In this document: one piece after another, positions 24,966-33,234 of the stretch | How positions within the stretch are numbered: position 1 is the stretch's first letter | Layout of the letters: the number at the start of each line of letters is the position of its first letter | Assembly (NCBI GenBank): GCA_963739545.1 | Contig: CAVUAT010000011.1 | Span: 1-64,000 of the forward strand | Source of the DNA: CAVUAT01 sp963739545 | GTDB taxonomy: Bacteria > Actinomycetota > Thermoleophilia > Solirubrobacterales > 70-9 | Length of the DNA stretch: 64,000 nt | Direction of reading: 5' to 3' | The notes under the pieces: model-generated | Told to the model about the DNA's origin: nothing | The model's database searches: none | Seen by the model: only the letters and a program-made list of their open reading frames with translations | Made by a program: the position numbers and the translations under genes

Positions 24966-26380
24966 GCGAAGCGATCGTCGTCGGCTCGGGCCCGAACGGG
25001 CTCGCGTGCGCGGTCGCGCTCGCGCGCGAAGGAGTGGGGGTGACGGTGCTCGAGGCCGCCGACGAGATCGGCGGCGGTACCCGGACGAGCGAGCTCACCG
25101 TTCCCGGGGTGCTCCACGACCACTGCTCGGCCGTCCACCCGATGGCCGTCGGGTCGCCGTTCCTGCGCTCGCTGGACCTCGAGCGCCACGGGCTCGAGTG
25201 GTGCTGGCCCGAGGTCGACCTGGCCCACCCGCTCGACGACGGCAGCGCCGGGGTGATGGTCCGCTCGGTTCCCGAAACCGTCTCGGGCCTCGGGCCCGAC
25301 GGGGCCGCCTGGAAGCGGCTCTTCGGGTCCTCGTCGGCGAACTTCGATGCGCTGAACGAGGACCTCTTCCGCCCGGTGCTGCACGTTCCGGGCCACCCGA
25401 TCCGCCTGGTCCGCTTCGGGCTGCCGGCCGCGACCCCCGCGACCGTTCTCGCGCGCAGCTTCAAGGCCCCGCAGAGCCGCGCGCTGTTCGGCGGCGTTGC
25501 CGCCCACGCGCTCGCGCCGCTCAACGGCCTGATGAGCTCCTCGGTCGGCGCCGCGCTGATCTGCGCCTGCCACGCGTACGGCTGGGCCGTCGCCCGCGGC
25601 GGTTCGCGATCGATCACCGACGCGCTCGCTTCGGCGCTGGCCGAACACGGCGGGAAGATCGAGACCGGCGTCACGGTCCGCTCGCTGTCCGACCTGCCGG
25701 CCGCCGACGCGATGGTCTTCGACCTGGCGCCAGGAGCGGTCGCCGACATCGCCGGCGACCGCCTTCCGCCCCGAGTCGCTCGCGCGTACCGGCGCTACCG
25801 CCACGGGCCAGGGGCGTTCAAGGTCGACCTGGCGGTGGAGGGAGGAGTGCCCTGGACGAACGAGGCCGCCCGCCGCGCCGGGACCGTGCACGTCGCAGGG
25901 GGCTTCGACGAGATCGTCCACGCGGAGCGCGAGGTCAACCGCGGGCGGATGCCCGAGCGCCCATTCGTCCTCGTCGCCCAGCAGTACCTCGCCGACCCCG
26001 AGCGCTCGGCTGGCGACGTGCACCCGGTCTGGGCCTACGCCCACGTGCCGAACGGCTTCGACGGCGACGCCGAGCAGGCCCTGATCGATCAGCTCGAGCG
26101 CTTCGCTCCCGGCCTGCGGGAGCGCATCGTGGGCAGGGCGGTGCGCCGTACGATGGAGTTCCCCGACTACAACGCGAACTACGTCGGCGGCGACATCATC
26201 ACCGGCGCCAACACTCCGATCCAGGTCCTGTTCCGCCCCCGCTTCGCTCTCGACCCCTACAGCGCCGGCACCCCGGGCCTCTTCATGTGCTCGGCCGCGA
26301 CGCCCCCGGGCGCCGGGGTGCACGGGATGAACGGCTACAACGCCGCGCAGTCCGCGCTCCGCCAGCTGCGCGCGAGCTGA
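24962..26380 (+). CDS. Phytoene dehydrogenase-like FAD-dependent oxidoreductase
   Basis: A 472-residue CrtI/COG1233-type flavoprotein starts at GTG 24962, overlapping the DUF3556 stop (GTGA). The N-terminal FAD motif is AIVVGSGPNGLACAVALAREG, then DEIGGGTRTSELTVPGVLHD. The C-terminal FAD-contact region is GLFMCSAATPPGAGVHGMNG. Members oxidise or saturate carbon-carbon bonds of isoprenoids or other lipids. Coupling to DUF3556 implies a shared lipid substrate, but carotenoid genes are absent nearby, so a carotenoid role should not be assumed. Confidence 0.88.
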   Translation: MSEAIVVGSGPNGLACAVALAREGVGVTVLEAADEIGGGTRTSELTVPGVLHDHCSAVHPMAVGSPFLRSLDLERHGLEWCWPEVDLAHPLDDGSAGVMVRSVPETVSGLGPDGAAWKRLFGSSSANFDALNEDLFRPVLHVPGHPIRLVRFGLPAATPATVLARSFKAPQSRALFGGVAAHALAPLNGLMSSSVGAALICACHAYGWAVARGGSRSITDALASALAEHGGKIETGVTVRSLSDLPAADAMVFDLAPGAVADIAGDRLPPRVARAYRRYRHGPGAFKVDLAVEGGVPWTNEAARRAGTVHVAGGFDEIVHAEREVNRGRMPERPFVLVAQQYLADPERSAGDVHPVWAYAHVPNGFDGDAEQALIDQLERFAPGLRERIVGRAVRRTMEFPDYNANYVGGDIITGANTPIQVLFRPRFALDPYSAGTPGLFMCSAATPPGAGVHGMNGYNAAQSALRQLRAS

Positions 26381-26398
26381 CCGTCCGCGCCGAACCGG

Positions 26399-26560
26399 CT
26401 AGACGTCGTCGGCGGGCTCGTCGTCGCCGTCGCCAAGGAACAGGTCGGCGTCCTCGACCTCTGTGTCGAGGGGGTCGGCGTCGGGCTCGATCATCGGGTC
26501 CGGCTCCAACTCCAGCTCCCGGTCGTCAGCGTCATTCGGCTTTGGGTTCTCTGACTCCAT
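26399..26560 (-). CDS. Very acidic small protein
   Basis: A 53-residue protein starts at ATG 26560 and consists almost only of Asp, Glu, Pro and Leu (DDRELELEPDPMIEPDADPL and VEDADLFLGDGDDEPADDV). No domain is recognisable. It is likely disordered. It lies between two convergent or divergent larger genes with its own start codon, and its codon use resembles its neighbours. A real but uncharacterised small protein is plausible; a chance frame is not excluded. Confidence 0.45.
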   Translation of the reverse strand: MESENPKPNDADDRELELEPDPMIEPDADPLDTEVEDADLFLGDGDDEPADDV

Positions 26561-26619
26561 GCCGCGAACGATAAACCCCCGGGGGCGGCCCGAAGCCCCA
26601 TCTGCGCGATGATGCCTCG

Positions 26620-28365
26620 GTGGAACCGGCCAAGGCACCGACCCAGACCGCCCTGCTGTTCAACCCGAACACGTTCGACCCGAGCGACCTCGACGACGAG
26701 TCGCGCCGGATCCTCCGCGCGACGATCGACTTCTTCGAGTCGCGCGGCAAGGCCGAGCTCAAGCGCGCGGATCACGAGCGCGAGTGGTACTCGGACTTCC
26801 TCGAGTTCGTCAATCGCGAGCGCGTCTTCTCGACGCTGCTGACGCCCGCCGCTGAGGCGGGCGGTGATCCCGAGAAGCGCTGGGACACGACCCGCATCTG
26901 CCACTTCAACGAGATCACGGGCTTCTACGGTCTGGCGTACTGGTACACGTGGCAGGTCTCGATCCTCGGGCTCGGCCCGATCTGGCAGAGCGCCAACACG
27001 GAGGCGAAGCAGCGCGCGGCTAGGCTGCTCGACGACGGCTCGATCTTCGCCTTCGGCCTGTCGGAGCGCGAGCACGGCGCCGACATCTACTCGACCGACA
27101 TGCTGCTCACCCCGACAGATGACGGGGGCTTCACGGCGAGCGGCGGCAAGTACTACATCGGCAACGGCAACGAGGCCAGGATGGTGTCGGTCTTCGGCCG
27201 GCGTACCGACGTCGACGGCCCCGACGGCTACGTCTTCTTCGCCGCGGACAGCAAGCACCCCGACTATGAGCTGGTCCAGAACGTCGTCAACGCCCAGATG
27301 TACGTGAGCGAGTTCAAGCTGAACGAGTACCCGGTGACCCAAGCCGACGTGCTTCACACCGGCCCCGCCGCATTCGAGGCCGCGCTCAACACCGTCAACA
27401 TCGGCAAGTTCAACCTCGGCTTCGCCTCGATCGGCATCTGCGAGCACGCCTTCTACGAGGCGATCACCCACGCCCACAACCGGGTTCTGTTCGACAAGCG
27501 GGTGACCGAGTTTCCCCACGTGCGCCAGGGCTTCGTCGACGCCTACTCGCGCTTGATTGCGATGAAGCTGTTCAGCGAGCGCGCGATCGACTACTTCCGC
27601 TCGGCGGGCCCGGACGACCGCCGCTACCTGCTCTACAACCCGCTCACCAAGATGAAGGTGACGACCGAGGGCGAGCGCGTCGTCGACGAGCTCTGGGACA
27701 TCGTCGCCGCGAAGGGGTTCGAGCGCGACGGCTACTTCGAGATGGCGGCCCGCGATATCCGGGGCCTGCCGAAGCTCGAGGGCACGGTCCACGTGAACAT
27801 GGGACTGGTGCTGAAGTTCATGCCCGGCTTCTTCTTCAACCAGGCCGCCTGCGACGAGATCCCGACGCGCCGCGAGTCAGGCGACGATGAGTTCCTCTTC
27901 GACCAGGGCTCGACCCGTGGCCTCAGCAAGATCCAGTTCCACGACTGGCGACCGGTCTACGAGCGCTTCGCGCACATCCCGAACGTCGGGCGCTTCACCG
28001 AGCAGGCGGACGGCGTCCGGGTGCTGCTGGAGACGGCGCCGCCCACCGACGAGGCGCAGCGCCAGGACCTCGCCTTCCTGCTGACGCTCGGTGAGCTCTT
28101 CACCCTCGTCGTCTACGGGCAGCTGATCCTCGAGCAGGCGGAGTTGACCGGGGTCTCCGACGACGTCGTCGACCAGGTCTTCGACACCTTCGTCCGGGAC
28201 TTCTCTGGCTACGCCACCGCGCTGCACGGCAAGGCGTCGTCGACCGATAGCCAGCAGGCGTGGGCTCTCGAGCACCTGCGCAAGCCCGTCGTCGACCCCG
28301 AGCGCACCGGCCGCGTGTTCGAGCAGGTCACCGCGCTATCAGGCCAATACGAGATGCGCCCCTAG
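26620..28365 (+). CDS. Large acyl-CoA dehydrogenase
   Basis: A 581-residue acyl-CoA dehydrogenase starts at GTG 26620. The core shows FAFGLSEREHGADIYSTDML (FAD-binding loop), GKYYIGNGNEARMVSVFGRR, NIGKFNLGFASIGICEHAFY and DAYSRLIAMKLFSERAIDYF. It is longer than standard enzymes because of N- and C-terminal helical extensions, as in several actinobacterial FadE proteins. Beta-oxidation or sterol side-chain metabolism are the known contexts for the family; the mce cluster downstream makes lipid catabolism reasonable. An 11-bp perfect hairpin follows the stop. Confidence 0.88.
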   Translation: MEPAKAPTQTALLFNPNTFDPSDLDDESRRILRATIDFFESRGKAELKRADHEREWYSDFLEFVNRERVFSTLLTPAAEAGGDPEKRWDTTRICHFNEITGFYGLAYWYTWQVSILGLGPIWQSANTEAKQRAARLLDDGSIFAFGLSEREHGADIYSTDMLLTPTDDGGFTASGGKYYIGNGNEARMVSVFGRRTDVDGPDGYVFFAADSKHPDYELVQNVVNAQMYVSEFKLNEYPVTQADVLHTGPAAFEAALNTVNIGKFNLGFASIGICEHAFYEAITHAHNRVLFDKRVTEFPHVRQGFVDAYSRLIAMKLFSERAIDYFRSAGPDDRRYLLYNPLTKMKVTTEGERVVDELWDIVAAKGFERDGYFEMAARDIRGLPKLEGTVHVNMGLVLKFMPGFFFNQAACDEIPTRRESGDDEFLFDQGSTRGLSKIQFHDWRPVYERFAHIPNVGRFTEQADGVRVLLETAPPTDEAQRQDLAFLLTLGELFTLVVYGQLILEQAELTGVSDDVVDQVFDTFVRDFSGYATALHGKASSTDSQQAWALEHLRKPVVDPERTGRVFEQVTALSGQYEMRP

Positions 28366-28394
28366 ATGAACCCCTAAGCGGCCACCAGGCCGCT

Positions 28395-28419
28395 CTCCTT
28401 CGGAGCAGCTCCGAAGGAG
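28395..28419. terminator. Hairpin between convergent acyl-CoA dehydrogenase and greA
   Basis: CTCCTTCGGAG and CTCCGAAGGAG form a perfect 11-bp stem with a 3-base loop. It sits in the gap between convergent genes and could serve both. There is no clear T-run, so intrinsic termination may be weak. Confidence 0.6.
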
Positions 28420-28461
28420 CTGCGAATGGTGTGGGTGGCCGCCCGTGGCCGCGACCTGATG

Positions 28462-28974
28462 TCAGCCGACGAGCGACTGGACGCGGAAGGTCTTCTGGCC
28501 GCCAGGCGTCTCGATGTTGACGTCCTCGCCCAGCGGCTGGTCGCGCAGGCCTCTGCCGATCGGCGACTCGACCGAGAGCCGGCCCGAGGTCAGGTCGGCC
28601 TCGGTGGACCCGACGAGGGTCCAGGTGTGGACCTTCCCGGTTCCTTGCTCGAGGACCTCTGCGGTGCGCCCGAAGGCGAAGGACTTGCTCTCGGCCTCCG
28701 GCTCGACCTCGACCACGACCGCCTGGCGCAGCCGCCGGCGCAGGCGCTTGATTCTCGTCTCGAGGTGCGCCTGATCCTCCTTGGCGATGTGGTAGTCGGC
28801 GTTCTCCTTGAGGTCGCCGAGCTCGCGGGCGCCCTTGATCCGCTCCGCCATCTGCTTGCGGCCGGTCCCCTCGAGCTCCTCGATCTCGGCCTTGAGCTCG
28901 ACGAGGCCCTCCGCGGTGATCGACTCTCCGCTGGGTTCAGTCGACTCCGCTGCTGATTCGGGCTCGGCGTTCAT
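28462..28974 (-). CDS. greA: Transcription elongation factor GreA
   Basis: A 170-residue GreA rescues backtracked RNA polymerase by stimulating transcript cleavage. The N-terminal coiled coil carries the acidic-tip motif LGDLKENADYHIAKEDQAHL, followed by the C-terminal FKBP-like domain with TWTLVGSTEADLTSGRLSVE and SPIGRGLRDQPLGEDVNIET. ATG 28974 is preferred to an upstream GTG-type start because the family begins there. The first 20 residues (Glu/Ser-rich) are a modest N-terminal extension. It stands alone, convergent with the large acyl-CoA dehydrogenase. Confidence 0.95.
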   Translation of the reverse strand: MNAEPESAAESTEPSGESITAEGLVELKAEIEELEGTGRKQMAERIKGARELGDLKENADYHIAKEDQAHLETRIKRLRRRLRQAVVVEVEPEAESKSFAFGRTAEVLEQGTGKVHTWTLVGSTEADLTSGRLSVESPIGRGLRDQPLGEDVNIETPGGQKTFRVQSLVG

Positions 28975-29024
28975 CCATTCACCTTCGCAGATGCGGGTGG
29001 GCGAGGGGGCAGCGCCCTGCGCGA

Positions 29025-29795
29025 TCAGCGCACGCTGATGCGGCTGAAGCGCACTCGCAGGCGGTTCATGTCGACCCGCCCCGCGATTCCCGGGACCGTC
29101 CCCGAGCTCGTGTACTGCCAGATCGACCATCCGCGGCCGCCCCAGTTGCCGGCGGGGACGCTCGGCTTGCTCACTCCCCAGTTCGCGACCCAGAGCGGGT
29201 GACCCTTGCGCGCGAACTTGGTGGTGTCGTCGGTGGCCGCCCAGCTAGTGGTGTTGGTGTAGATGATCGGCCTCACCCCGAGCGTCTTGCGCACGCGCTT
29301 GACCCAGGTCTTGATCCAGACGCGCACCTGCACCGGCGATGCGCCATCGAACGGCGACTCGACGTCGAGAGCGGGGAGCAGGTCGCCCCTGCGGAGCGTC
29401 CCGACGATCGACGTGAACAGGTCGGCCTCAGCCCGTGCGTCGACCTTCAGGGCGTCGATCGGCTCGGGGTCGATGAAGACCCGGTGGTAGGCGCCGACGC
29501 GGATCCCGGCCGCGCGGGCGGCTGCGTAGTTGCTCGCGTAGTAGAGGTCGGCGCCGCAGTTGTCGGGGACCACGTCACAGTCGAAGCCGGTACCGCGGCT
29601 CGCCTGCACGAAGGCGAAGCGGACGCCGTAGCCGCCGACCGAGGTCCAGTCGATCGTCTCCTGGAAGCGCGAGACGTCGACGCCGATCGCGGCGCCCTTG
29701 CCTGCCGATGCCGTGGTGGGCATGACGACGGCGGCGCCGAGGGCGGAGGCGCAAAGAGCCGCCGCGAGCGTGCGGGTTCTGAAGACGCGAGGCAT
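29025..29795 (-). CDS. Secreted GH25 lysozyme (N-acetylmuramidase)
   Basis: A 256-residue protein has a signal peptide (LAAALCASALGAAVVMPTTASA). The catalytic domain is a clear GH25: IGVDVSRFQETIDW, FAFVQASRGTG, LLPALDVES (the D-x-E catalytic pair), RPIIYTNTTSW, WVANWG and WQYTSSGTVPGIAGRVDMNR. GH25 enzymes cleave the beta-1,4 bond of peptidoglycan. No binding domain is attached. A role in wall remodelling or competition is likely. The 190-base gap to the next gene shows nothing clear. Confidence 0.93.
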   Translation of the reverse strand: MPRVFRTRTLAAALCASALGAAVVMPTTASAGKGAAIGVDVSRFQETIDWTSVGGYGVRFAFVQASRGTGFDCDVVPDNCGADLYYASNYAAARAAGIRVGAYHRVFIDPEPIDALKVDARAEADLFTSIVGTLRRGDLLPALDVESPFDGASPVQVRVWIKTWVKRVRKTLGVRPIIYTNTTSWAATDDTTKFARKGHPLWVANWGVSKPSVPAGNWGGRGWSIWQYTSSGTVPGIAGRVDMNRLRVRFSRISVR

Positions 29796-29988
29796 CTACC
29801 CGTTACTACAGCCGCTGAGACCGATAGTCGCGGTCTGCGGGTTGCAGGGTCAGATTCGGTCAGGCCGAGGCGCTCAGCTGGGTCAGCAGCCACCGGGAGT
29901 GCTCGATCAGGCGCTCTATCGGGTAGCGCTTCCTCGTCCGGCTGATTCCCCGCCGCCTGATGGACCGGCTGATCGGCGGGCGAAGTTG

Positions 29989-31158
29989 CTACCCCGAAGC
30001 GCGCAGGGCTAGTTCCAGCTCCAGGCGCGCGTCCGGGTCGTCGAGCTGGTCTCCCAGCAGCTCCCGGAGGCGGGCGAGGCGGTACCGGGCGGTCTGGGGG
30101 TGGACGTGCATCGCCCGCGCCATTTCGGCCGCGTTGCCTCGGTGGCGTACGTAGGCGAGCGCCGTCTCGCGCATGCGCTCGCGGGCTTTCGGAGTGAGGG
30201 GGTCGAGTGGTCCGAGCCGGCGCGCCACCAGGGCTGAGGCGACCGCCGGGCTCTCCGAGAGGAGCAGGCCGGGGAGTACGTCCGCCGTGGCCACGACGCC
30301 GGTGCCGTCCACGCGTCCCGCCGCGCGTCCCGCGAGGGCGGCGAGGGCCAGGGACCACGACTTTGCGAGCTCCTCGGGTGGGACCGCCGGTCCAACTGCG
30401 GCATCCGCGTCACCCACCGCATGCGCGAGCTCGCCGAGATCGGATGATGCGGCGTCGAGGATCGCGCAGCCGACGCCGTCGGCGGAGGTGGCGAGGGCCT
30501 CGGCTGGCAGGCGGGGCGCGATCCGGTCAAGGTCCGCCTCGTCGCAGGCCAGCGGCGTCAGCGCCTCGGGGAGCTTCCAGCCGGCGGCCCGGGCCGCGGC
30601 CCGCACGTCGTCGGGGCTGGCGGGCGGGTAGCGCAGGAGCAACTCGGCCAGTTCCCGTCGACGGCGCAGCCGGACGCCGGCCTGCTCGGAGGCCGCCTCG
30701 GTGTAGCCCTCGACGGAGTCCGCCGAGAGCTCATCGATGTAGGCGAAGATTGCTTCGGCCAGCGTGTTCAGCACCTCGGGCTCGAGGCCGGCCTGCCGCC
30801 CGGCCGCGGCGAGGTGGCGCCACGCGACGCGCGCGCCCACCCGGTAGGCCGACTGCAGGGAATCGAGGGTCCGGCCCTGCCTCAGCTCGCCTCGCCCGAG
30901 ACCCATATACACACCGCGGCCGCGCTCGCGCCCGGCTTCAGGGTCGCGGACGAGAGCGACGAACTGGTTCAACGCCTCGTCGACGCCCGCCATCAAACCG
31001 CGCCCGAACGCACCCTCGATCGGCCGGGCGTACTCGGGGACCTCGCGGCCGATCGCCTCGAGGATGTCCCGGGTGGTGGCGGGGATCTCCGGCTCGATCA
31101 CACCCGCGACGCTCCGCGGGAGCTCCCGCCATGGCTCCGTCTGGCGGATAGTTGTCAT
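29989..31158 (-). CDS. PucR-family transcriptional regulator
   Basis: A 389-residue regulator has an N-terminal RsbRD-like helical sensor (EVPEYARPIEGAFGRGLMAG and SLQSAYRVGARVAWRHLAAA), a central GGDEF-like PucR region, and the C-terminal helix-turn-helix ALAYVRHRGNAAEMARAMHV then HPQTARYRLARLRELLG typical of HTH_30. It is divergent from two fatty-acid desaturase genes. An 18-bp palindrome overlaps its start codon and a related one overlaps the desaturase start, which suggests that it represses itself and the desaturases. Confidence 0.9.
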   Translation of the reverse strand: MTTIRQTEPWRELPRSVAGVIEPEIPATTRDILEAIGREVPEYARPIEGAFGRGLMAGVDEALNQFVALVRDPEAGRERGRGVYMGLGRGELRQGRTLDSLQSAYRVGARVAWRHLAAAGRQAGLEPEVLNTLAEAIFAYIDELSADSVEGYTEAASEQAGVRLRRRRELAELLLRYPPASPDDVRAAARAAGWKLPEALTPLACDEADLDRIAPRLPAEALATSADGVGCAILDAASSDLGELAHAVGDADAAVGPAVPPEELAKSWSLALAALAGRAAGRVDGTGVVATADVLPGLLLSESPAVASALVARRLGPLDPLTPKARERMRETALAYVRHRGNAAEMARAMHVHPQTARYRLARLRELLGDQLDDPDARLELELALRASG

Positions 31159-31169
31159 ATAGATGACAA
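31152..31169. promoter_or_regulatory. Operator-like palindrome at the PucR gene start
   Basis: TTGTCAT-ATAG-ATGACAA has perfect 7-bp arms and overlaps the start codon of the PucR gene (31158). Its TTGTC/GACAA half-sites recur at 31226-31244. Binding by the PucR regulator is inferred. Confidence 0.6.
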
Positions 31170-31225
31170 TAACTGATGCTCAGGAAGTGGTTTTCACGAG
31201 TAGATCGTGCGCGGGATGGCACGTA

Positions 31226-31244
31226 AGTTGTCCGCATGACAACT
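31226..31244. promoter_or_regulatory. Operator-like palindrome at the desaturase start
   Basis: AGTTGTC-CGCAT-GACAACT has perfect 7-bp arms and a 5-base centre, overlapping the ATG at 31236. It shares the TTGTC/GACAA half-sites with 31152-31169 but with a shorter centre. Confidence 0.55.
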
Positions 31245-32240
31245 ACCGAGACTCCCACACACCGAGCCGTCGCCACCCCCGCAACCCTGCCCGCAGCGCA
31301 GCAGCCGGATGCGTCCGCCCCGGTCGAGCATCACGAGATGTCGAGGGTCGAGAAGGTCACGAACATCGGCGCCGTGATCCTCCCGTTCGCGGCCGTGATC
31401 GCCGCCGTCCCCCTCCTTTGGAACCGTCTCGTGGGCGTCGAGGAGCTCGTCGTGATGGTCGCGATGTACCTCGTCACCGCCGTCGGCATCACCGTCGGCT
31501 ACCACCGGATGCTGACCCACCGCTCCTTCCAGACCTTCAAGCCGGTCGAGTACGCGTTTGCCGTCGCGGGCTCGATGGCGGTCCAGGGCCCCGTGATCAG
31601 CTGGGTCGCCGACCACCGCAAGCACCACGCCCACACCGATGAGGAGGGCGACCCGCACAGCCCGCACGTCGGGCACGGGGACGGCGTCGCCGGCGTCTTC
31701 CGCGGCCTCTGGCACTCGCACGTCGGCTGGTTGTTCGCAGACCAGGGTCGGGCGGATTGGAAGAAGTACGCGCCGGACCTCTATGAGGACTCGGGCATGC
31801 GCTTCATCAGCCGCAACTTCGTTTGGTATGTCGGGCTCAGCCTGCTGCTGCCGGCTCTCCTCGGCTTCGCGCTGACCGGCACCCTCGCCGGCGCGGCTCT
31901 GGGCCTGTTTTGGGGCGGTCTCGTCCGGATCTTCTTCGTCCACCACATCACCTGGTCGATCAACTCCGTTTGCCACTTCACGGGGACGCGGCGGTTCGCC
32001 ACAGACGACGAGTCCACCAACGTCTTCTGGCTCGCCCTGCCTTCCCTCGGCGAGGCGTGGCACCACAACCACCACGCGTTCCCGCGCTCGGCCGTCCACG
32101 GCCTCCGCCGGCGCGAGATCGATCCATCAGGCATCATCATCTCCGTGATGGAGAAGGTGGGCCTCGCCCGAAACGTGATTCGCATCGCGCCTGAGCGCCA
32201 AGCGCAGAAGGTCGCAGCGCAGAAGGCGGCCGAAGCTTGA
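31236..32240 (+). CDS. Membrane acyl-CoA/acyl-lipid desaturase (copy 1)
   Basis: A 334-residue integral membrane di-iron desaturase. All three histidine boxes are present: HRMLTHRSF near residue 90, DHRKHHAHTDEEGDPHSPH near residue 127 and WHHNHHAFPRS near residue 275. Hydrophobic segments lie between them as in Delta-9 acyl-CoA desaturases (OLE1/DesA3-like). It introduces a double bond into fatty acyl chains using O2 and an electron-transfer chain not encoded here. A paralogue follows 13 bases later in the same operon. The start overlaps a palindrome, so repression by the divergent PucR regulator is likely. Confidence 0.92.
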   Translation: MTTTETPTHRAVATPATLPAAQQPDASAPVEHHEMSRVEKVTNIGAVILPFAAVIAAVPLLWNRLVGVEELVVMVAMYLVTAVGITVGYHRMLTHRSFQTFKPVEYAFAVAGSMAVQGPVISWVADHRKHHAHTDEEGDPHSPHVGHGDGVAGVFRGLWHSHVGWLFADQGRADWKKYAPDLYEDSGMRFISRNFVWYVGLSLLLPALLGFALTGTLAGAALGLFWGGLVRIFFVHHITWSINSVCHFTGTRRFATDDESTNVFWLALPSLGEAWHHNHHAFPRSAVHGLRRREIDPSGIIISVMEKVGLARNVIRIAPERQAQKVAAQKAAEA

Positions 32241-32253
32241 GCACGGTTTCGTC

Positions 32254-33234
32254 GTGAGCGGCGTCGCAACGCCCGCGCCCCCGGCTGCCTCGGAGCGCGT
32301 ACCGCCCGCGCAGGCCGTCCAGCCGGTCGCCAACGAGTCGCTCGACCGGTTCCTCACCGGCACCCTGACCGTCGTCCCCATCCTGCTGCTGGGCGTCGCC
32401 GCCTGGCAGCTCTGGAACGACGCGCTGCATTGGCGCGACCTGGCGATCCTCGCCGTCCTCTACGTCGTGACGACGTTCGGTGTCACCGTCGGACTGCACC
32501 GCCTGTTCACCCACCGCAGCTTCAAGACTGGCCCCAGGACCAGGTTCGTGTGGGCCGTCCTGGGCTCGATGGCGATCGAGGGGCCGATCATCTCCTGGGT
32601 CGCCGACCACCGCAAGCACCACGCGTGCTCGGACCAGGAAGGCGACCCGCACAGCCCTCACCACGAGTTCGGCGACGGGGCGTGGGGCCGGCTCAAGGGC
32701 CTCTTCCACGCCCACGTCGGCTGGCTCTTCATCCACACCCAGCGCGGGAGCAAGGAGCGCTTCGCGCCCGACCTGCTGAAGGACCCGGTCGTGAGCTTCG
32801 TCAACCGCACCTTCTTCTTCTGGGCGATCCTGAGCCTGCTGATCCCGTTCGCCCTCGGCTATGCGCTCGGCGGGACGCTGGACGCGGCGCTCGCCGCGTT
32901 CCTGTGGGGCGGCGCCGTCCGCGTCTTCCTGCTGCATCACGCGACCTACAGCATCAACTCGATCTGCCACACGTTCGGCTCGCGTCCCTACGACACAGGC
33001 GACGAATCGCGGAACTTCGGCCTGCTCGCCATCCCGACGATGGGCGAGGCGTGGCACAACAACCACCACGCGTTCCCGACCTCGGCGCGCCACGGCCTGC
33101 GCGGCTGGCAGCCCGACCCCTCAGCCGCGCTGATCACCGGTATGGAGAAGGTCGGTCTGGCGTGGGACGTGGTCCGTATCCCGGCGGACAAGCAAGCAGC
33201 TCGCGCGCGCGTAGGGCGCCGCGCGTCTACCTAG
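32254..33234 (+). CDS. Membrane acyl-CoA/acyl-lipid desaturase (copy 2)
   Basis: A 326-residue paralogue of the preceding gene starts at GTG 32254. Histidine boxes are HRLFTHRSF, DHRKHHACSDQEGDPHSPHH and WHNNHHAFPTS. The third box reads HNNHH, against HHNHH in copy 1. The two copies could differ in chain length or position specificity. A Cys replaces His next to the second box (HHACSD). The 3' end overlaps the convergent alpha/beta hydrolase by 8 bp. Confidence 0.92.
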   Translation: MSGVATPAPPAASERVPPAQAVQPVANESLDRFLTGTLTVVPILLLGVAAWQLWNDALHWRDLAILAVLYVVTTFGVTVGLHRLFTHRSFKTGPRTRFVWAVLGSMAIEGPIISWVADHRKHHACSDQEGDPHSPHHEFGDGAWGRLKGLFHAHVGWLFIHTQRGSKERFAPDLLKDPVVSFVNRTFFFWAILSLLIPFALGYALGGTLDAALAAFLWGGAVRVFLLHHATYSINSICHTFGSRPYDTGDESRNFGLLAIPTMGEAWHNNHHAFPTSARHGLRGWQPDPSAALITGMEKVGLAWDVVRIPADKQAARARVGRRAST

